Below are positions 43,471 through 54,522 of a stretch of 64,000 bases of DNA, one piece after another. The position numbers and the translations under genes are program-made. The notes beneath the pieces were generated by a model. It worked only from the letters and a program-made list of their open reading frames with translations. It searched no databases and had not been told where the DNA came from. The number at the start of each line of letters is the position of its first letter. Position 1 is the stretch's first letter. The stretch comes from Mycoplasmopsis californica (GTDB lineage: Bacteria; Bacillota_I; Bacilli_A; Mycoplasmatales; Metamycoplasmataceae): contig NZ_CP007521.1 of assembly GCF_000695835.1 (NCBI RefSeq), positions 729,842 through 793,841 of the forward strand, in the 5' to 3' direction.

Positions 43471-43503
43471 AAAAATAATAATACCACAATATTAGGAGCT
43501 CTT

Positions 43504-44052
43504 ATGCTTAGAATAATATCAGGAAAGTATAGAAGATTGCAAATTCTGCAACCCCGTAAGGAGAACACGCGGGCTACAAAAGACAGCATACGTGAAGCGA
43601 TTTTTAATACATTGCGTTTTGAAATTGAAGGAAAAATTGTTTTAGACTTATTTGCCGGCAGTGGAGCAATGGGTATAGAAGCTATCAGTAATGGATGTGC
43701 AAAAGCATTATTAGTTGATAATGATTCTGAGTGTTTTAAAGTAATAAGCGACAATTTGAACAATTTAAAAATAAATAATGTCCAAATATTTAAAGATGAT
43801 GCTATTCAATGATTAAGGAATATGGGTGGACGGGTTTTTGATTTTATTTTTATTGATCCACCTTATCGCAAATACAATTTAGTTAACGAAGCTTTAAATT
43901 TAATAGTTGAATTGAAATACTTAGAAAAATTTGGAACTATAATTCTTGAAACAGATGATATTACGCAAATTGTAATTCCTAAGGAATTAATAATTTCAAA
44001 AACAAAACAATATGGCAAAACAACCATTGTATATATTACTAATGTCGTCTAA
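43504..44052 (+). CDS. rsmD: 16S rRNA (guanine(966)-N2)-methyltransferase RsmD
   Basis: Methylates G966 of 16S rRNA in the 30S subunit. The 182-residue protein has MLRIISGKYRRLQI, the RATKDSIREAIFNTL helix, SAM motif LDLFAGSGAMGIEA and catalytic DPPY. TGA at 43810 is Trp and joins the halves. A TTAGGAGCTCTT ribosome-binding site precedes ATG. It converges on the SRP RNA gene. Confidence 0.93.
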
Positions 44053-44058
44053 AAGCAC

Positions 44059-44079
44059 TAAAAATACTGATATTCAGTA
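44059..44079 (-). terminator. Possible second terminator of SRP RNA
   Basis: On the minus strand, TACTGA-ATA-TCAGTA is followed by TTTTT, just past the RNA 3' end. Confidence 0.5.
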
Positions 44080-44084
44080 ATAAA

Positions 44085-44164
44085 AAACCAACAGACACAA
44101 CACTTTTTGATGTGGCTGCTGCGTTCCCGCCCTGACCAGGTTACAATGTTATTGTTCTATTGGC
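44085..44164 (-). ncRNA. ffs: Signal recognition particle RNA (4.5S type)
   Basis: A short bacterial SRP RNA. The minus strand holds the conserved apical loop region CCTGGTCAGGGCGGGAACGC followed by AGCAGCC. The ends pair as CCAATAGA (44163-44156) with TCTGTTGG (44095-44088). The 3' end runs into a T tract. A TATAAT -10 lies just upstream at 44171-44176. It binds Ffh for membrane-protein targeting. Confidence 0.93.
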
Positions 44165-44170
44165 AAATTT

Positions 44171-44176
44171 ATTATA
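44171..44176 (-). promoter_or_regulatory. -10 box of SRP RNA
   Basis: A perfect TATAAT on the minus strand, 7 bases before the inferred 5' end. Confidence 0.6.
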
Positions 44177-44222
44177 AACTAAAAAACGCAATATTAAAAA
44201 CTTAATATAGTAAAATAATAAT

Positions 44223-45209
44223 ATGAGAAGTTTTTCATATAAAGACATTTCCAAACTTGCAAAAGTATCGATAAGTACCGTCAGTCGTTATTATAATGCT
44301 GGTTACGTAAGTAAAAAAACACGCGCAAAAATTGAAAAAGTTGTTAAGGAAAATGGATATTATCCTAATAATGGCGCTCGTTTGATAAAAGGTCGTAGCA
44401 GTTCTATTTTTGTAATTGCTCCAAAAGTTTATGATCACTCAGTATCGCACATAATTAATGGAATCGAAACAAGCGCTGAAACCCATCAGAAAAAAGTCTT
44501 TATCACGCACTCAGAACCGACTGCAATTCAATATATTGAAACAATTAGATGGTGTATGGCTTGAAAACCTAACGCAATTGTGTTTTTCCTTCCAAAAGGT
44601 GATAACACTGAAATAATAAACTTTATCAAAGACCAAGACTTATCAATAACGACTGTTGCATTTGGAGATCCAATCAAGGGCATGAATTATGTCGAAGTAG
44701 ACGTTTTAAACGCCTTCTTTTCAGTAACTAAAATGTTTTATAACTATATTGAAAATGGACAAAAAGTTGTTTATGCTGATGACTTAAAATTAAGTCAATA
44801 TCAGCGAGAATCGCGCTTTTTAGGATTTAAAAAAGCTTGCGAAGAATTAAACATTGAGTATGAGCGATATTTTATTGATAACCACAAAAATTCAGATGTT
44901 CAAAAATTTCAAAAATATCTATTTGATCAAAATCATGTCAATGTTGTTTGCTCAACTCACGAATCTTTTATTAACTTAGTTTCTTCAAATGATAATCAAT
45001 TACGCTTAACCGATATTGGAACTCATTCAATTTACGATACGCAAAAAAAATACAAATCTAAAATTTTAATCGATTATCGTAAAGTGGGTGCAGCAATCGA
45101 AAAAATCATTTTTGATGCCGAATTAAAAAAACAAGATAAACCTAACGCGTATTTAGAACCAGTCTCTGTAAGCGTTAAGCCAACTGTCTTATCTCAAAAA
45201 CAGGTTTAA
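44223..45209 (+). CDS. LacI-family transcriptional regulator
   Basis: A 328-residue DNA-binding regulator. Residues 1-60 form the LacI helix-turn-helix and hinge (YKDISKLAKVSISTVSRYYN, then KKTRAKIEKVVKENGYYPN). The rest is a periplasmic-binding-protein-like sensor domain with weaker conservation, which fits an unknown sugar or nucleoside ligand. Mycoplasmas have few regulators, so a LacI member is notable. TGA at 44562 is Trp. Its target is unknown; no operator match was established. The stop codon lies in the loop of its terminator. Confidence 0.88.
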
Positions 45210-45222
45210 ATCCTGTTTTTTT
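45196..45222. terminator. Bidirectional terminator
   Basis: AAAAACAGG and CCTGTTTTT flank a 7-base loop containing the LacI-gene stop, and also serve the leftward smpB. Confidence 0.8.
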
Positions 45223-45258
45223 ATAAAAAACGTGTATAAACACTGAGTTTTATAGACG

Positions 45259-45702
45259 TTATGAATAATTTTTTAAAACTTTTTTTAAATAGCGTTCATT
45301 GTCACGCTTTTTTATTTGTTCACGTTTATCCGCTTTGTTCATTGAAGTGACAAGGGCTATTTCTACTTTAATTTTACCTTTATCATTAAAATATATTTTT
45401 GTTGGCAAAATAGTTGCATTGCCTAAATGTTCTTTTTTCGTTTGCAAGCGCAGGAGTTCATTGCGATGAAGCAATAATTTTCTATCTTGTGTAGGATTTG
45501 ATTTAATTAGCATATATTCTTTAAATGTTGCGTTACATAAAAATAATTCTTTAGCACGAAAAAAACAATAAGAACTTGTTAGTTGAACAGTTTTTGCCCG
45601 TGCCGACTTTACTTCTCAACCTTCAAGAACTATTCCGGCCTCATGTTTTTCTAAAATTGAGTGACCGTGCAAACCTTTTCTATTATCGCTAATTATTTTC
45701 AT
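45259..45702 (-). CDS. smpB: SsrA-binding protein SmpB
   Basis: SmpB delivers tmRNA to stalled ribosomes. The 147-residue protein spans ATG 45702 to TAA 45259; the front reads MKIISDNRKGLHGHSILEKH then EAGIVLEGWEVKSARAKTVQL, the family core. The C-terminal basic tail contains KRDNERYLKKVLKNYS. One TGA Trp near 45619 hides the N-terminus under the standard code. The partner tmRNA gene was not seen in the window. Confidence 0.95.
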
Positions 45703-45836
45703 ATTATCTTTATTATAACAAACATTAATTTATTGATATTAATACTGTAAATTCTATAATCCAAATATAAAACTGTATTCATTTACAACATTTTAATGTT
45801 ATTTATATAGCTTTATTTTTATCGCTAAATAATGAT

Positions 45837-48443
45837 TTATATTCCGGTAATAAAATTCATAATATGAGATTTAAATTTTTCAATCTTATCTTGTTCTTGA
45901 TTGAAAAATGGAAATCCTATTATTTTGTATTGGTCAGCAAATAACCCGCTAATATGGTTTTTCTCATTGATTTGCATTAAAAATTCTTCTTTTCATGAAT
46001 CATTTTCTACAAGATGACTACCCTTGGGTTCAATAAATCCTTGATAAGTCGTGTCATCATATCTAGATTTTTTTCGCAAAAATAATAAAAAGTCAGGTTC
46101 AAATCTCTCACCGCTTTCAAACGAATATATAGCTAATTCAGGAATTCGCTCGTTTCTAACAACATAATACTCTAAATCTTTATCTTTTAGCAAGGGTTCT
46201 ATATGTGTTTTAAAATATTTTATAAATAATTTTTCTTCGCTTGTGCCGTAGTTATCATTAAAAACATATCAACTTTCTTTAGATAAATCTAATTGATAGT
46301 TTTCATTAACACAATTATTTTGCGAATCTCCTTTACCACCATTTTGATCAATTGTGCTTAAACTTATTATTTTATCCTTAAGCACTTCACTAAGTTGCTT
46401 TGCAATAAAATCAGTCGAACCTTCGTATTGTGGTTTTAATTTTAGAATGTGTGAAGCAACCTCACCTAATGCATTTTTCACTGCTAAAAATACAGTTTTA
46501 GCAGTTAATTTACTGTGCGAATATTTAATTTCAATGGTTGAATTACCAATAAATTGATCTGAGGTTAAAAATTCTTTGGTTGATTTTAAATTAGGGTATT
46601 TTTCTTTAAGAACACTAAAACGAAGCTCATTATAGCATTCAATCGCTCCTAAAAGGATATTGTAATTAATCTCTTTTAGTTTTATTATTTCTGTATTTAC
46701 TTTTAAATTAGCGATCTTGCTTTCATCAGAAAATAAATTTGATATAGCCCCTGAATTTTCAATGTCTGTGTAGTGATAAGTTTTAGATCTCATACTCGTT
46801 TCAAGTGTGTTAGGAGTGCTTTTTAGTACTCGTTTATTTGAATATACGAAGCTTTTTTTGTAAAAATCACTCGTCTTAAATTCATCTTTTAATTTGTACT
46901 CTAACTTGATAAGTTCTTCTGGTTGTAACCCAGTAGCAATAAGTGCTTGCTTAAGTTCTGATATATATTTGGAGTCATTTTTACTGTGAAAATACATTGT
47001 TTCTAGAATACGATTTTTATTAGTTATATCGTTATCATATTTTCTTTTGAATTTATATTCTTCATCCTCATCGACAAATGGGCAGTATCTAGCTCCACGA
47101 CCTATAAGTTGTGCTTCTTTAATTGTGTATGTAGCAATTTTACCTGCTTTACCACTACCTTGTCTTGTATCATAAAGACGGACAATATCGAATAAATTTA
47201 ACACATCTCAGCCCTCATTCAACATATCAACAGCAAAAACAATTCTTATTGAATTATCAACATCTTCTAATGAATTAACAAGTAGTTGACTTTCTTTATT
47301 ATCGGCTGATGTACCGTTAATAATAATTGATTTTTCAATCGTAAATGAATTTTTAATTGAATGTTCTAATAATTCTAGTGTCTCATCTTTTTGTTTAAAA
47401 TAATTAATCGCCTCATTTAATTTATCGATATTAAATAATTCAAGATTCATTAGTTCATAACTTGTTAGGTTTTTAATTTTGTTAAAAAATTCATCATAGA
47501 ATTTCTTGGATTCGCTGATTTTTTGTGATTTTAACATAATTACAGGCTTGATATTAAGCTTTAAATCAGAAAATAGAAATCTTCGATACTCGCTCATAAC
47601 AAGGGCAATAATCGTTCTTTGTCATAGGTCAGTGTATGTGGCAAAATTTTGAAAATCTTTTGTATATCCACTTTCCCTAAAAGAAATAAGTGGATAATTG
47701 AAAACAATTTTATCAATATATTTATCAAGAACATTGGCATCTTTTAAATCACACGTTGCCGTAAATTCAAGCATAATATTATCTTTATTACTCGATAAAG
47801 CTCTTGTAACTGAACTTTCTCAGCTTTTTACTGACGATTCCTCAGTCTTGCTACTCATTTTAGTTAATGTATTAATATGATGACTTTCATCAGAAATAAA
47901 TACTATTTTATTATTTTCAAATTCTTCGTGTGTGATTGAATTTTCTTTTGGTTGTGCTAAATCTAAGTGAAGTTTTTGTGTCGTAGTAAATACTATTTCA
48001 ATATCATCATTGAGTATATTAGTGCTAAAATTATTAACTTTTTTAATCTTTATGTTGTTACCTAAATACTCAATACTCTCATTGAATAAATATTTACTTG
48101 ATAGTGGATTGGTAAAGTTTTCAATTGTTTTTTCAAGTACATTCGTCTGATTGACAAAAAACAAAAACTTTCTATAACCTTTTGTATATAGATAAAGAAT
48201 AAGTCCAGCCATAATAACAGTTTTACCACTACCAGTCGCCATATGAAACAGTGTATGAATCTGTTTATTTTTTCTTAATTTATCATTTTCAAAATACAGA
48301 ATAAAATTACTAAAAGCTTCTTTTTGGTAATCTCTTAAGTCTATTTTGTTAGAGAGACAACTATTAATAATGTCAGGAAAATCAATACTTTGACCATATT
48401 CCTTTAGGGTATTGATTTTTTCATATAAAAATTGTTGTGCCAT
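45837..48443 (-). CDS. res: Type III restriction enzyme, Res subunit
   Basis: Res is the ATP-dependent translocase and nuclease of type III restriction systems and acts only with Mod. The 868-residue protein has helicase motif I ATGSGKTVIMAG, motif II DESHH, GW-D-VLNLFDIVRLYD and GRGARYCPF as later motifs, and a C-terminal PD-(D/E)XK nuclease with FEPDFLLFLRKKS and GFIEPKGSH. TGA codons at 45993, 46269, 47208 and 47820 are all Trp in one frame, so the gene looks intact. ATG 48443 lies 1 base after the mod stop. Res activity would depend on whether mod is in frame. Confidence 0.9.
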
Positions 48444-48444
48444 A

Positions 48445-50368
48445 TTAGTTACCTTTATAAAATGAATTACTAAATTCTTTATCAGCTTCACTTACAGCAA
48501 AATCTTCATCTTCTATATCAGAGTAATTTACATATAGCTTGTTTTTATCAATTAATTTAAGAAGAACTTTTTTCTTTTCACTTAAATCTAAAGCATTAAA
48601 TTCATCATCAGCACTTGTTAACTCCTCAGTAGAAATATAAGGAATTATTCTATCATCTGAATATATTTGAGTTTTTATTGCATTAATACTGCTTTCATCG
48701 GCACTTTGTATTTTATTTATTAAGGTTTTTGAGTTTTCCATAAGCTCACAATAAACAAAAGAACCACCACCTTCTCAGTTTATTGTTTTAGAGATACCAC
48801 CTTGTTCACCGTCAATAACTTTTTTCATTCTTTCAATCGTAACATCTTCAATATAGTCCATTTGCTCAATACCTATGTATCTTCTTCCCATTTTATGAGC
48901 TACTGCAGCGGTTGTACCTGAACCTAGGTGGAAATCTAAAACAAGGTCATTTTGTTGTGTAGAATAATTTAATAATTCATAAATAAGACCTTCGGGTTTA
49001 GAGTAGTTAAAAGGAACTTTTTCAAATAACAATTTCATATGTTTATTTGATTGTGTATTAGAATATTTTTCAATTATGCCTGTAGGTTGAATAGTTCTCG
49101 GGAGAATATTTCCATCATTGTCACAACTTAAATATTGTTTAGTATAAACATTTCCATTTTTAAAAACAATAAAATCATTTTTAATTCCCCACTCAAATTT
49201 TTCCTTATTCCATCTTCATCTTCATCCCCAATCCTTAATACTTGCTCCTCCATTTTGTCTGTCTTCCCATTTTTTTCGATCTCCTCCGGCATAATAAGTT
49301 ACACCATCATTTTCTATTGGGTAATCCAAGCTTTTTACCCATCCCAAGCTTCCACTATCTAATTTAATAAGTTGATATTTTCCTCTTGTAGCAACATATT
49401 CATCTTGTTCCTTATATCTATCAATATCTTCAACTTGTAAAGGATTTATAGTAACATTATTTATATTTTTAGCAAAAATTAAAATATATTCATGCTTTTG
49501 CCTAAATAATTTACTATCACTTTTTCCCCCACCCTCTTTATTTAATCATACTATAGTAGTAATTTCGTTTTTTCTATCAAAAATATCATCCATTAAAACT
49601 TTACAATAATGAACTTCATTTCTATCAAGATGTACAAAAATCACCCCGTCATCACTCAACAATCTCTTTGCTAATTCAAGTCTATTTTTCATGAATGTTA
49701 GTCAAGTTGAATGATTAAACGAGTCGTTGTAATTAAATGAATCATTTCCTGTATTGTACGGTGGGTCAATATAAATACATTTAACTTTACCCTCGTATCT
49801 TTTAAGTAAACTTGATAATGCTATAAGGTTATTACCTTTAATTATTAAATTATCGTTGCCATTAAAGGTAATATTTTCTTCAATACCGTCTTTTGAATAT
49901 CTTTTTACATTTGTAAAAACTTTTGGAGCAAGCATTCTACTGATTTCATCGCTAGCTATTATTTCGTTATAAAAGATTTCTTGTCTTTTCGCACTATCCT
50001 TGTCTTGCCCCCCGCAAGACACAGTCTTTATATAGAAAATCTAAAACAACGTCGTTTGTTTTAGAAATGAAATTGCCATTATGTGTCAGTCCAATTTTAT
50101 TTGCATACTGAGTATATGAGTCTGGTAAAAACTCCTTAGACTCAATGAATCAAGCGAATTTTTGTTTATCAAAAATCAGTGTTCCATCAATATTTTTGAA
50201 AAAATTATCTTTTATTTGTTGATTAGAAAGCAATAAAGCGAGTAAATCCTCATTCATGCTCATAATATCGCTATAAACCTCTGTTTTCAATAGTTTTTTA
50301 TCTTCTGATACATATTTATCTTTTGATAATAATACTTCTTCAACTATTTTAAAAATGTTTTTCTTCAC
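48445..50368 (-). pseudogene. mod: Type III DNA methyltransferase Mod, out of frame at a G6 tract (probably phase-variable)
   Basis: Mod recognises the target site and methylates adenine; Res needs it. Translation from GTG 50368 (behind ATTGGAGCAAAC) runs in frame to DVVLDFLYKDCVL, then into GGGGGG and stops at TAG 49994 after 124 residues. Homology resumes one frame over with GGQDKDSAKRQEIFYNEI, then catalytic IDPPYNTGNDSF, the target-recognition region, and FHLGSGTTAAVA (SAM motif), ending at TAA 48445. Five or eight G would give about 640-641 residues in frame. It may be a switch in the OFF state, a dead gene, or a sequencing error. An internal GTG at 50022 could restart translation. Confidence 0.8.
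50002..50020. repeat. G6 tract inside a 7-bp palindrome in mod
   Basis: On the plus strand, GTCTTGC-CCCCC-GCAAGAC has perfect 7-bp arms around five C. The run of six C (50008-50013) is six G on the coding strand. It is the longest G/C homopolymer noticed in this AT-rich window and marks the frame break. Confidence 0.85.
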
Positions 50369-50473
50369 GTTTGCTCCAATAGATCATATTCAATAATATT
50401 ATTTTAATTTAAAAATCAGAGTATCTATAAAGAAAACTGTGGCAACCATACTTAAAATTAAAACTAAATACAA

Positions 50474-50499
50474 AAAAACACTGAAAACTCAGTGTTTTT
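50474..50499. terminator. Terminator of trxA
   Basis: CACTGA-AAAC-TCAGTG with A/T tails works on the minus strand for trxA and looks bidirectional. Confidence 0.8.
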
Positions 50500-50516
50500 G
50501 TGTGTAATATAAATTT

Positions 50517-50831
50517 TTATAAGTGTTTGCTTACAAATTCTTTTAGTTCTGAATATGGATGATATCCAACCACTTTTTCCACAACTTCGCCATCTTTCAT
50601 AATAAATCAGGTAGGTAAATTTTTTACCCCGAATTCGCCAGGTAGTTGACGGTTTTCATCAACATCGATACGGAAGATATCTACTCCGTCTTTTTCAGCT
50701 AACTCTTCTAAAGAGTGTTTAAAGTTTCTACATGGTGGACATCATAGTGCATGGAACACTAATAAATATGTGCCTTTTTGTGTTGAGGCGTATTGTTCTT
50801 TATATTCTTTTTCTGTAATTTCTCTTAACAT
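50517..50831 (-). CDS. trxA: Thioredoxin
   Basis: A 104-residue thiol-disulfide reductase. The active site is WCPPC in LVFHALWCPPCRNFK, rather than the usual WCGPC, which may shift its redox potential. The cis-Pro appears in FGVKNLPTWFIM. Three TGA codons are Trp, which hides the gene under the standard code. Start ATG 50831 follows AGAAAGGAATTGC. It lies between the mod and gyrB genes as a single unit with its own terminator. Confidence 0.9.
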
Positions 50832-50954
50832 AAGCAATTCCTTTCTTGTTATTATTTAAATTTATTTTATACAAAAAATGCAAAATTGCATTAAAAATTA
50901 TTGTTTTTTTTAGTTTTTGCATTTTTTGCTTCAAAAATTCAAGGATTTAGATGG

Positions 50955-52880
50955 TTATAAATCAATGTTTTTTACATATTTTGCATTAGCTTCAATAAAT
51001 TCTCGACGCGGGAAAACTTCATCACCCATTAATGTTGTAAAAACTCAATCGGCCTGAGCTGCATCTTCTATTTGTACTTGTAACATTTTACGGTTGTCAG
51101 GATCCATTGTTGTTTCTCAAAGTTGCTCAGCATCCATTTCACCAAGACCTTTATAACGTTGAACTGTTATTTTTTGGCCATTATTCATTTCAGCCATAGC
51201 TTTGTCTTTTTCGGCATCAGAATATACATATTTGAGCGTTTTGCCTTGTTGTAATCTATATAATGGGGGTTGAGCGATGTAAATGAAGCCATATTCAATT
51301 AAAGGTCTGAAATAACGATAGAAAAATGTTAATAAAAGGGTTCTTATGTGCGAACCATCAACGTCGGCATCGGTCATAATTACAACTTTGTGGTATCTTA
51401 ATTTATTAATATTAAAATCTTCACCAACTCCTGTACCTAATGCTGAAATAATTGATAAAATTTCAGCATTAGCAAATACTTTGCTTGGGTTATTCTTCTC
51501 TACATTAATAACCTTACCACGCAACGGCAAAATTGCTTGTGTCTCTCGATTACGTCCATTTTTTGCCGAACCACCAGCTGAATTACCCTCAACGATATAA
51601 AGTTCACTAATTTCTGCGTTTTTAGATGAACAATCAGCTAACTTACCTGGTAAAGAGCCGCTATCAAAAACTGTTTTTCTACGTGCAGCGTCCCGTGCGG
51701 CTTGCCCTGCTAAACGCGATCTTCGAGCTTCGTGAATTTTTTGTACCAATGACTTGGCTTCAACAGGGTTTTCATCAAGGAAACGCTCAAGAGCGCCACT
51801 AAATACTTTATTTACAGCAATTCTAGCGTCCTTATTTCCTAATTTACCTTTGGTTTGCCCTTCAAAAATAGGATCCGTATGTTTAATTGAAATTATTGCA
51901 ACAATACCTTCTTTAATATCATCGCGCGTAAATTTTTCTTCCTCACTTTTAACATAGCCGTTCTTAATTGCGTAATTATTAATCAAACGAACTAAAGCAT
52001 CATAAAATCCACTTTCATGCGTCCCGCCCTCAACAGTAATAATATTGTTTGCGTAACTCACAACATTGCTTGTAATTTTTTCATTATATTGAACAGCAAC
52101 TTCAACAACAACTGGCGCTTCATCTCCGTATGCATACTCACCTTCAGCATATATTACTTCGGGGTGAATTAATTTTTGGCCTTTGTTCAGCTCTTTAACA
52201 TAATCTATCAAGCCTCCTTCGAAATGAAATTCGATTTTTGAGTTATCACGCTCGTCAGCTACTGAAATTGTTAAGTTTCTGTTTAAATACGCTATTTGTT
52301 TTGCGTGGTCTACAATTACGTTTTTATCAAATGGATGTTCATCCATAATTGAAAAATCTGGATGAAATTTAATTTTTGTCCCTGTGTCCCCGTTTTGAAC
52401 ATCATCAATTACTTTTAGGGCCTGGGTTGTTTGCCCCCCGTTTTGAAAACTTGCATAATGAAGTTTATTATTACGCTTAACTCAAACCTCAAAATGAGTA
52501 CTTAAAGCATTAACAACTGAAGCACCAACTCCGTGAAGACCTCCAGACACCTTGTAACTATCAGAATCAAATTTACCTCCAGCGTGTAAAACAGTTAATA
52601 CAGTTTCAACGGTTGATAAACCTGTTTCAGGGTGAATATCAGTCGGAATGCCACGGCCATTATCTTCAATAACAGCAAAACCATCATTAGTAAGAGTTAT
52701 ATCAACGCGGTTAGCATAGCCCGCCATACATTCATCAACTGAGTTATCAACTATTTCTCAGATTAAGTGATGTAAGCCGCGTGGTCCAGTTGAACCAATA
52801 TACATTCCTGGACGCACTCTAACTGCTTCTAAACCCTTTAAAACCTTAATATTTGATGCACCATACTCATTTTGCGACAT
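50955..52880 (-). CDS. gyrB: DNA gyrase subunit B
   Basis: GyrB is the ATPase half of gyrase, which supercoils DNA. The 641-residue protein has the GHKL ATPase ([43 protein letters not shown]), the transducer, and the TOPRIM domain with [15 protein letters not shown] (catalytic Glu) and [16 protein letters not shown]. Most relatives have EGDSAGG; here it is [16 protein letters not shown] fits GyrB better than ParE. The end is TAA 50955. gyrA is not in the window. Confidence 0.92.
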
Positions 52881-53032
52881 AAGACCTCCAATATATATTA
52901 AAATTTAATATTAATATTATATATTAATAATTTTCTATTTTTTGTTTTTATAAATAATTTATAATTTAAATAGAGAGTGTATCTAATTTTTTAGAGCAGC
53001 TTTTTTTAATAATTATTGAAAGGAGATCAAAA

Positions 53033-54415
53033 TTGAAGTCTCAAAAAAGTCAAGAAAATAATTCCAAACTTTATCGTAATATTGACGATGACAATGCTCA
53101 TTTAGATATATTTACGCAAGAACCTGATCATCCAGTCTTGAAAAAAGTTAAACGTCAAAACACTGATTATACATACACAAGAATGTCTAATTTTGTGTTG
53201 AAATTATCTCGTTTTTACGCTCCAATGCCAATGTGGAAATTAGCGACAATAACTTCACTTTTAGCTGTTTTATTCGGTGTTATCAGTGTATTTTTTGTTA
53301 AAAACCCTGGTATCTACAACTTTGGAGCAGCTGCTTTTGGGCAAGCGGCGGCTAGATTAACTAACGTTTTATTACGTAATAATAAAAATATAACACCAGA
53401 AATTTATAACATTATTGACCACGCTTTATTCTGGATTCTTTACATAATATTATCAATACCTATTTTTATTTTTGGTTGAAAAAAAGCTGGCAAAGTATTT
53501 ACAATGCTAACAATATTATTTTTAGTTGTTTCTAGCCTTGTTTCGTTTGCTATCGGTCAAATTCCAGGTAATGATAAATTCTACATGTTTGGTAATTTTT
53601 CACACAGTGATGTCCCAGAAGCTCTAAAAAACCACATTACTAAAGAGTATTGAGGAAATAAACCTCAAATGTGGTCTCTTATTCCTTTATTATGAGATGA
53701 CGCAGGTAATGTTATAGCGCAAATGATTTTTGGTGTTGTTTATGGATTTATGTTAGCTTATTTCTTTGCTGTTATCGCAATTATTGGTGGTTCAGCTGGT
53801 GTAACTGGAATAATCGGCGAATATATGTCAGTTGTTAAGCAAAAAAACTTCGGGACAATTAATGGTTACATAAATTTAGGTATTTTAGTTGTTGCCGTAT
53901 TATTCGGTTCATACTTGCCTGGTAGCTTATTAATTAATGGTTTTGCCAGTCAAATTAACCCAGAACAAATTGAGGGGTGAGCAACCATGAGTGCCTACGA
54001 GCAAGGTCAAATTACTGAAGCTATAGCCAATATGAAAAAAGTGGCATGATCTCCCGCGATGTATTTATCACCAAACTTTATTTCAACATTGTTCTCAAAC
54101 TTTGTTTTTGTGGCAGCATTAAATAAATTATTCCCAAGATTTAAAATAGTTCAATGTAAAGTTTACTCTCCACACATGAGTGCTATTAAAGCGGCTATTA
54201 TCGGAGACCAAAAAACCATTAACAGTTTTACCGTTACAGTTGGTGAAGGTGGCTACTCTGGATCAAAAACTAAAGTATTATCGTCAATTACTTTATACAA
54301 ACAAGTTCCACGTTTAATTAAAAAAATACGGGCAGTTGATAAAGATGCTTTAATCACTGTATCAAATGTCGCATCAGTAGACGGTAAGTTATATATCCCT
54401 GGTGGCAAATTTTAA
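53033..54415 (+). CDS. YitT/DUF2179-family membrane protein
   Basis: A 460-residue membrane protein. It starts at TTG 53033, eight bases after AAAGGAGATC; no nearby ATG fits. The first ~90 residues are polar. Five or six hydrophobic segments follow (residues ~75-300), with GGSAGVTGIIGEYMSV resembling the YitT core. The last ~95 residues form a DUF2179-like cytoplasmic domain (GEGGYSGSKTKVLSSITLYKQ). Function is unknown in bacteria generally. Several TGA Trp codons are used. gyrB is divergent. Confidence 0.7.
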
Positions 54416-54437
54416 AAAGGTGCAATGCACTTTTTTA
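54415..54437 (+). terminator. Terminator after the YitT-family gene
   Basis: AAAAAGGTGC-AAT-GCACTTTTTT forms a stem with one G-U pair and a T tail. Confidence 0.65.
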
Positions 54438-54522
54438 TTTAAAAACTACGATTATTACTCGAATATACTGAGATTTGCTAAAATATATCTAATTGCTTTA
54501 CAACCAAAACGAAAGGTGCTTA

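Noticed and set aside
44085..44164. Considered as an rnpB or tmRNA fragment
   Set aside because: The apical loop and terminal pairing fit SRP RNA exactly; neither RNase P nor tmRNA motifs are present.
48445..50022. Treating the catalytic part of mod as a complete gene starting at GTG 50022
   Set aside because: The upstream 118 codons match the Mod N-terminus and have the real ribosome-binding site; GTG 50022 lies in the palindrome with no site of its own. Kept only as a possible restart.
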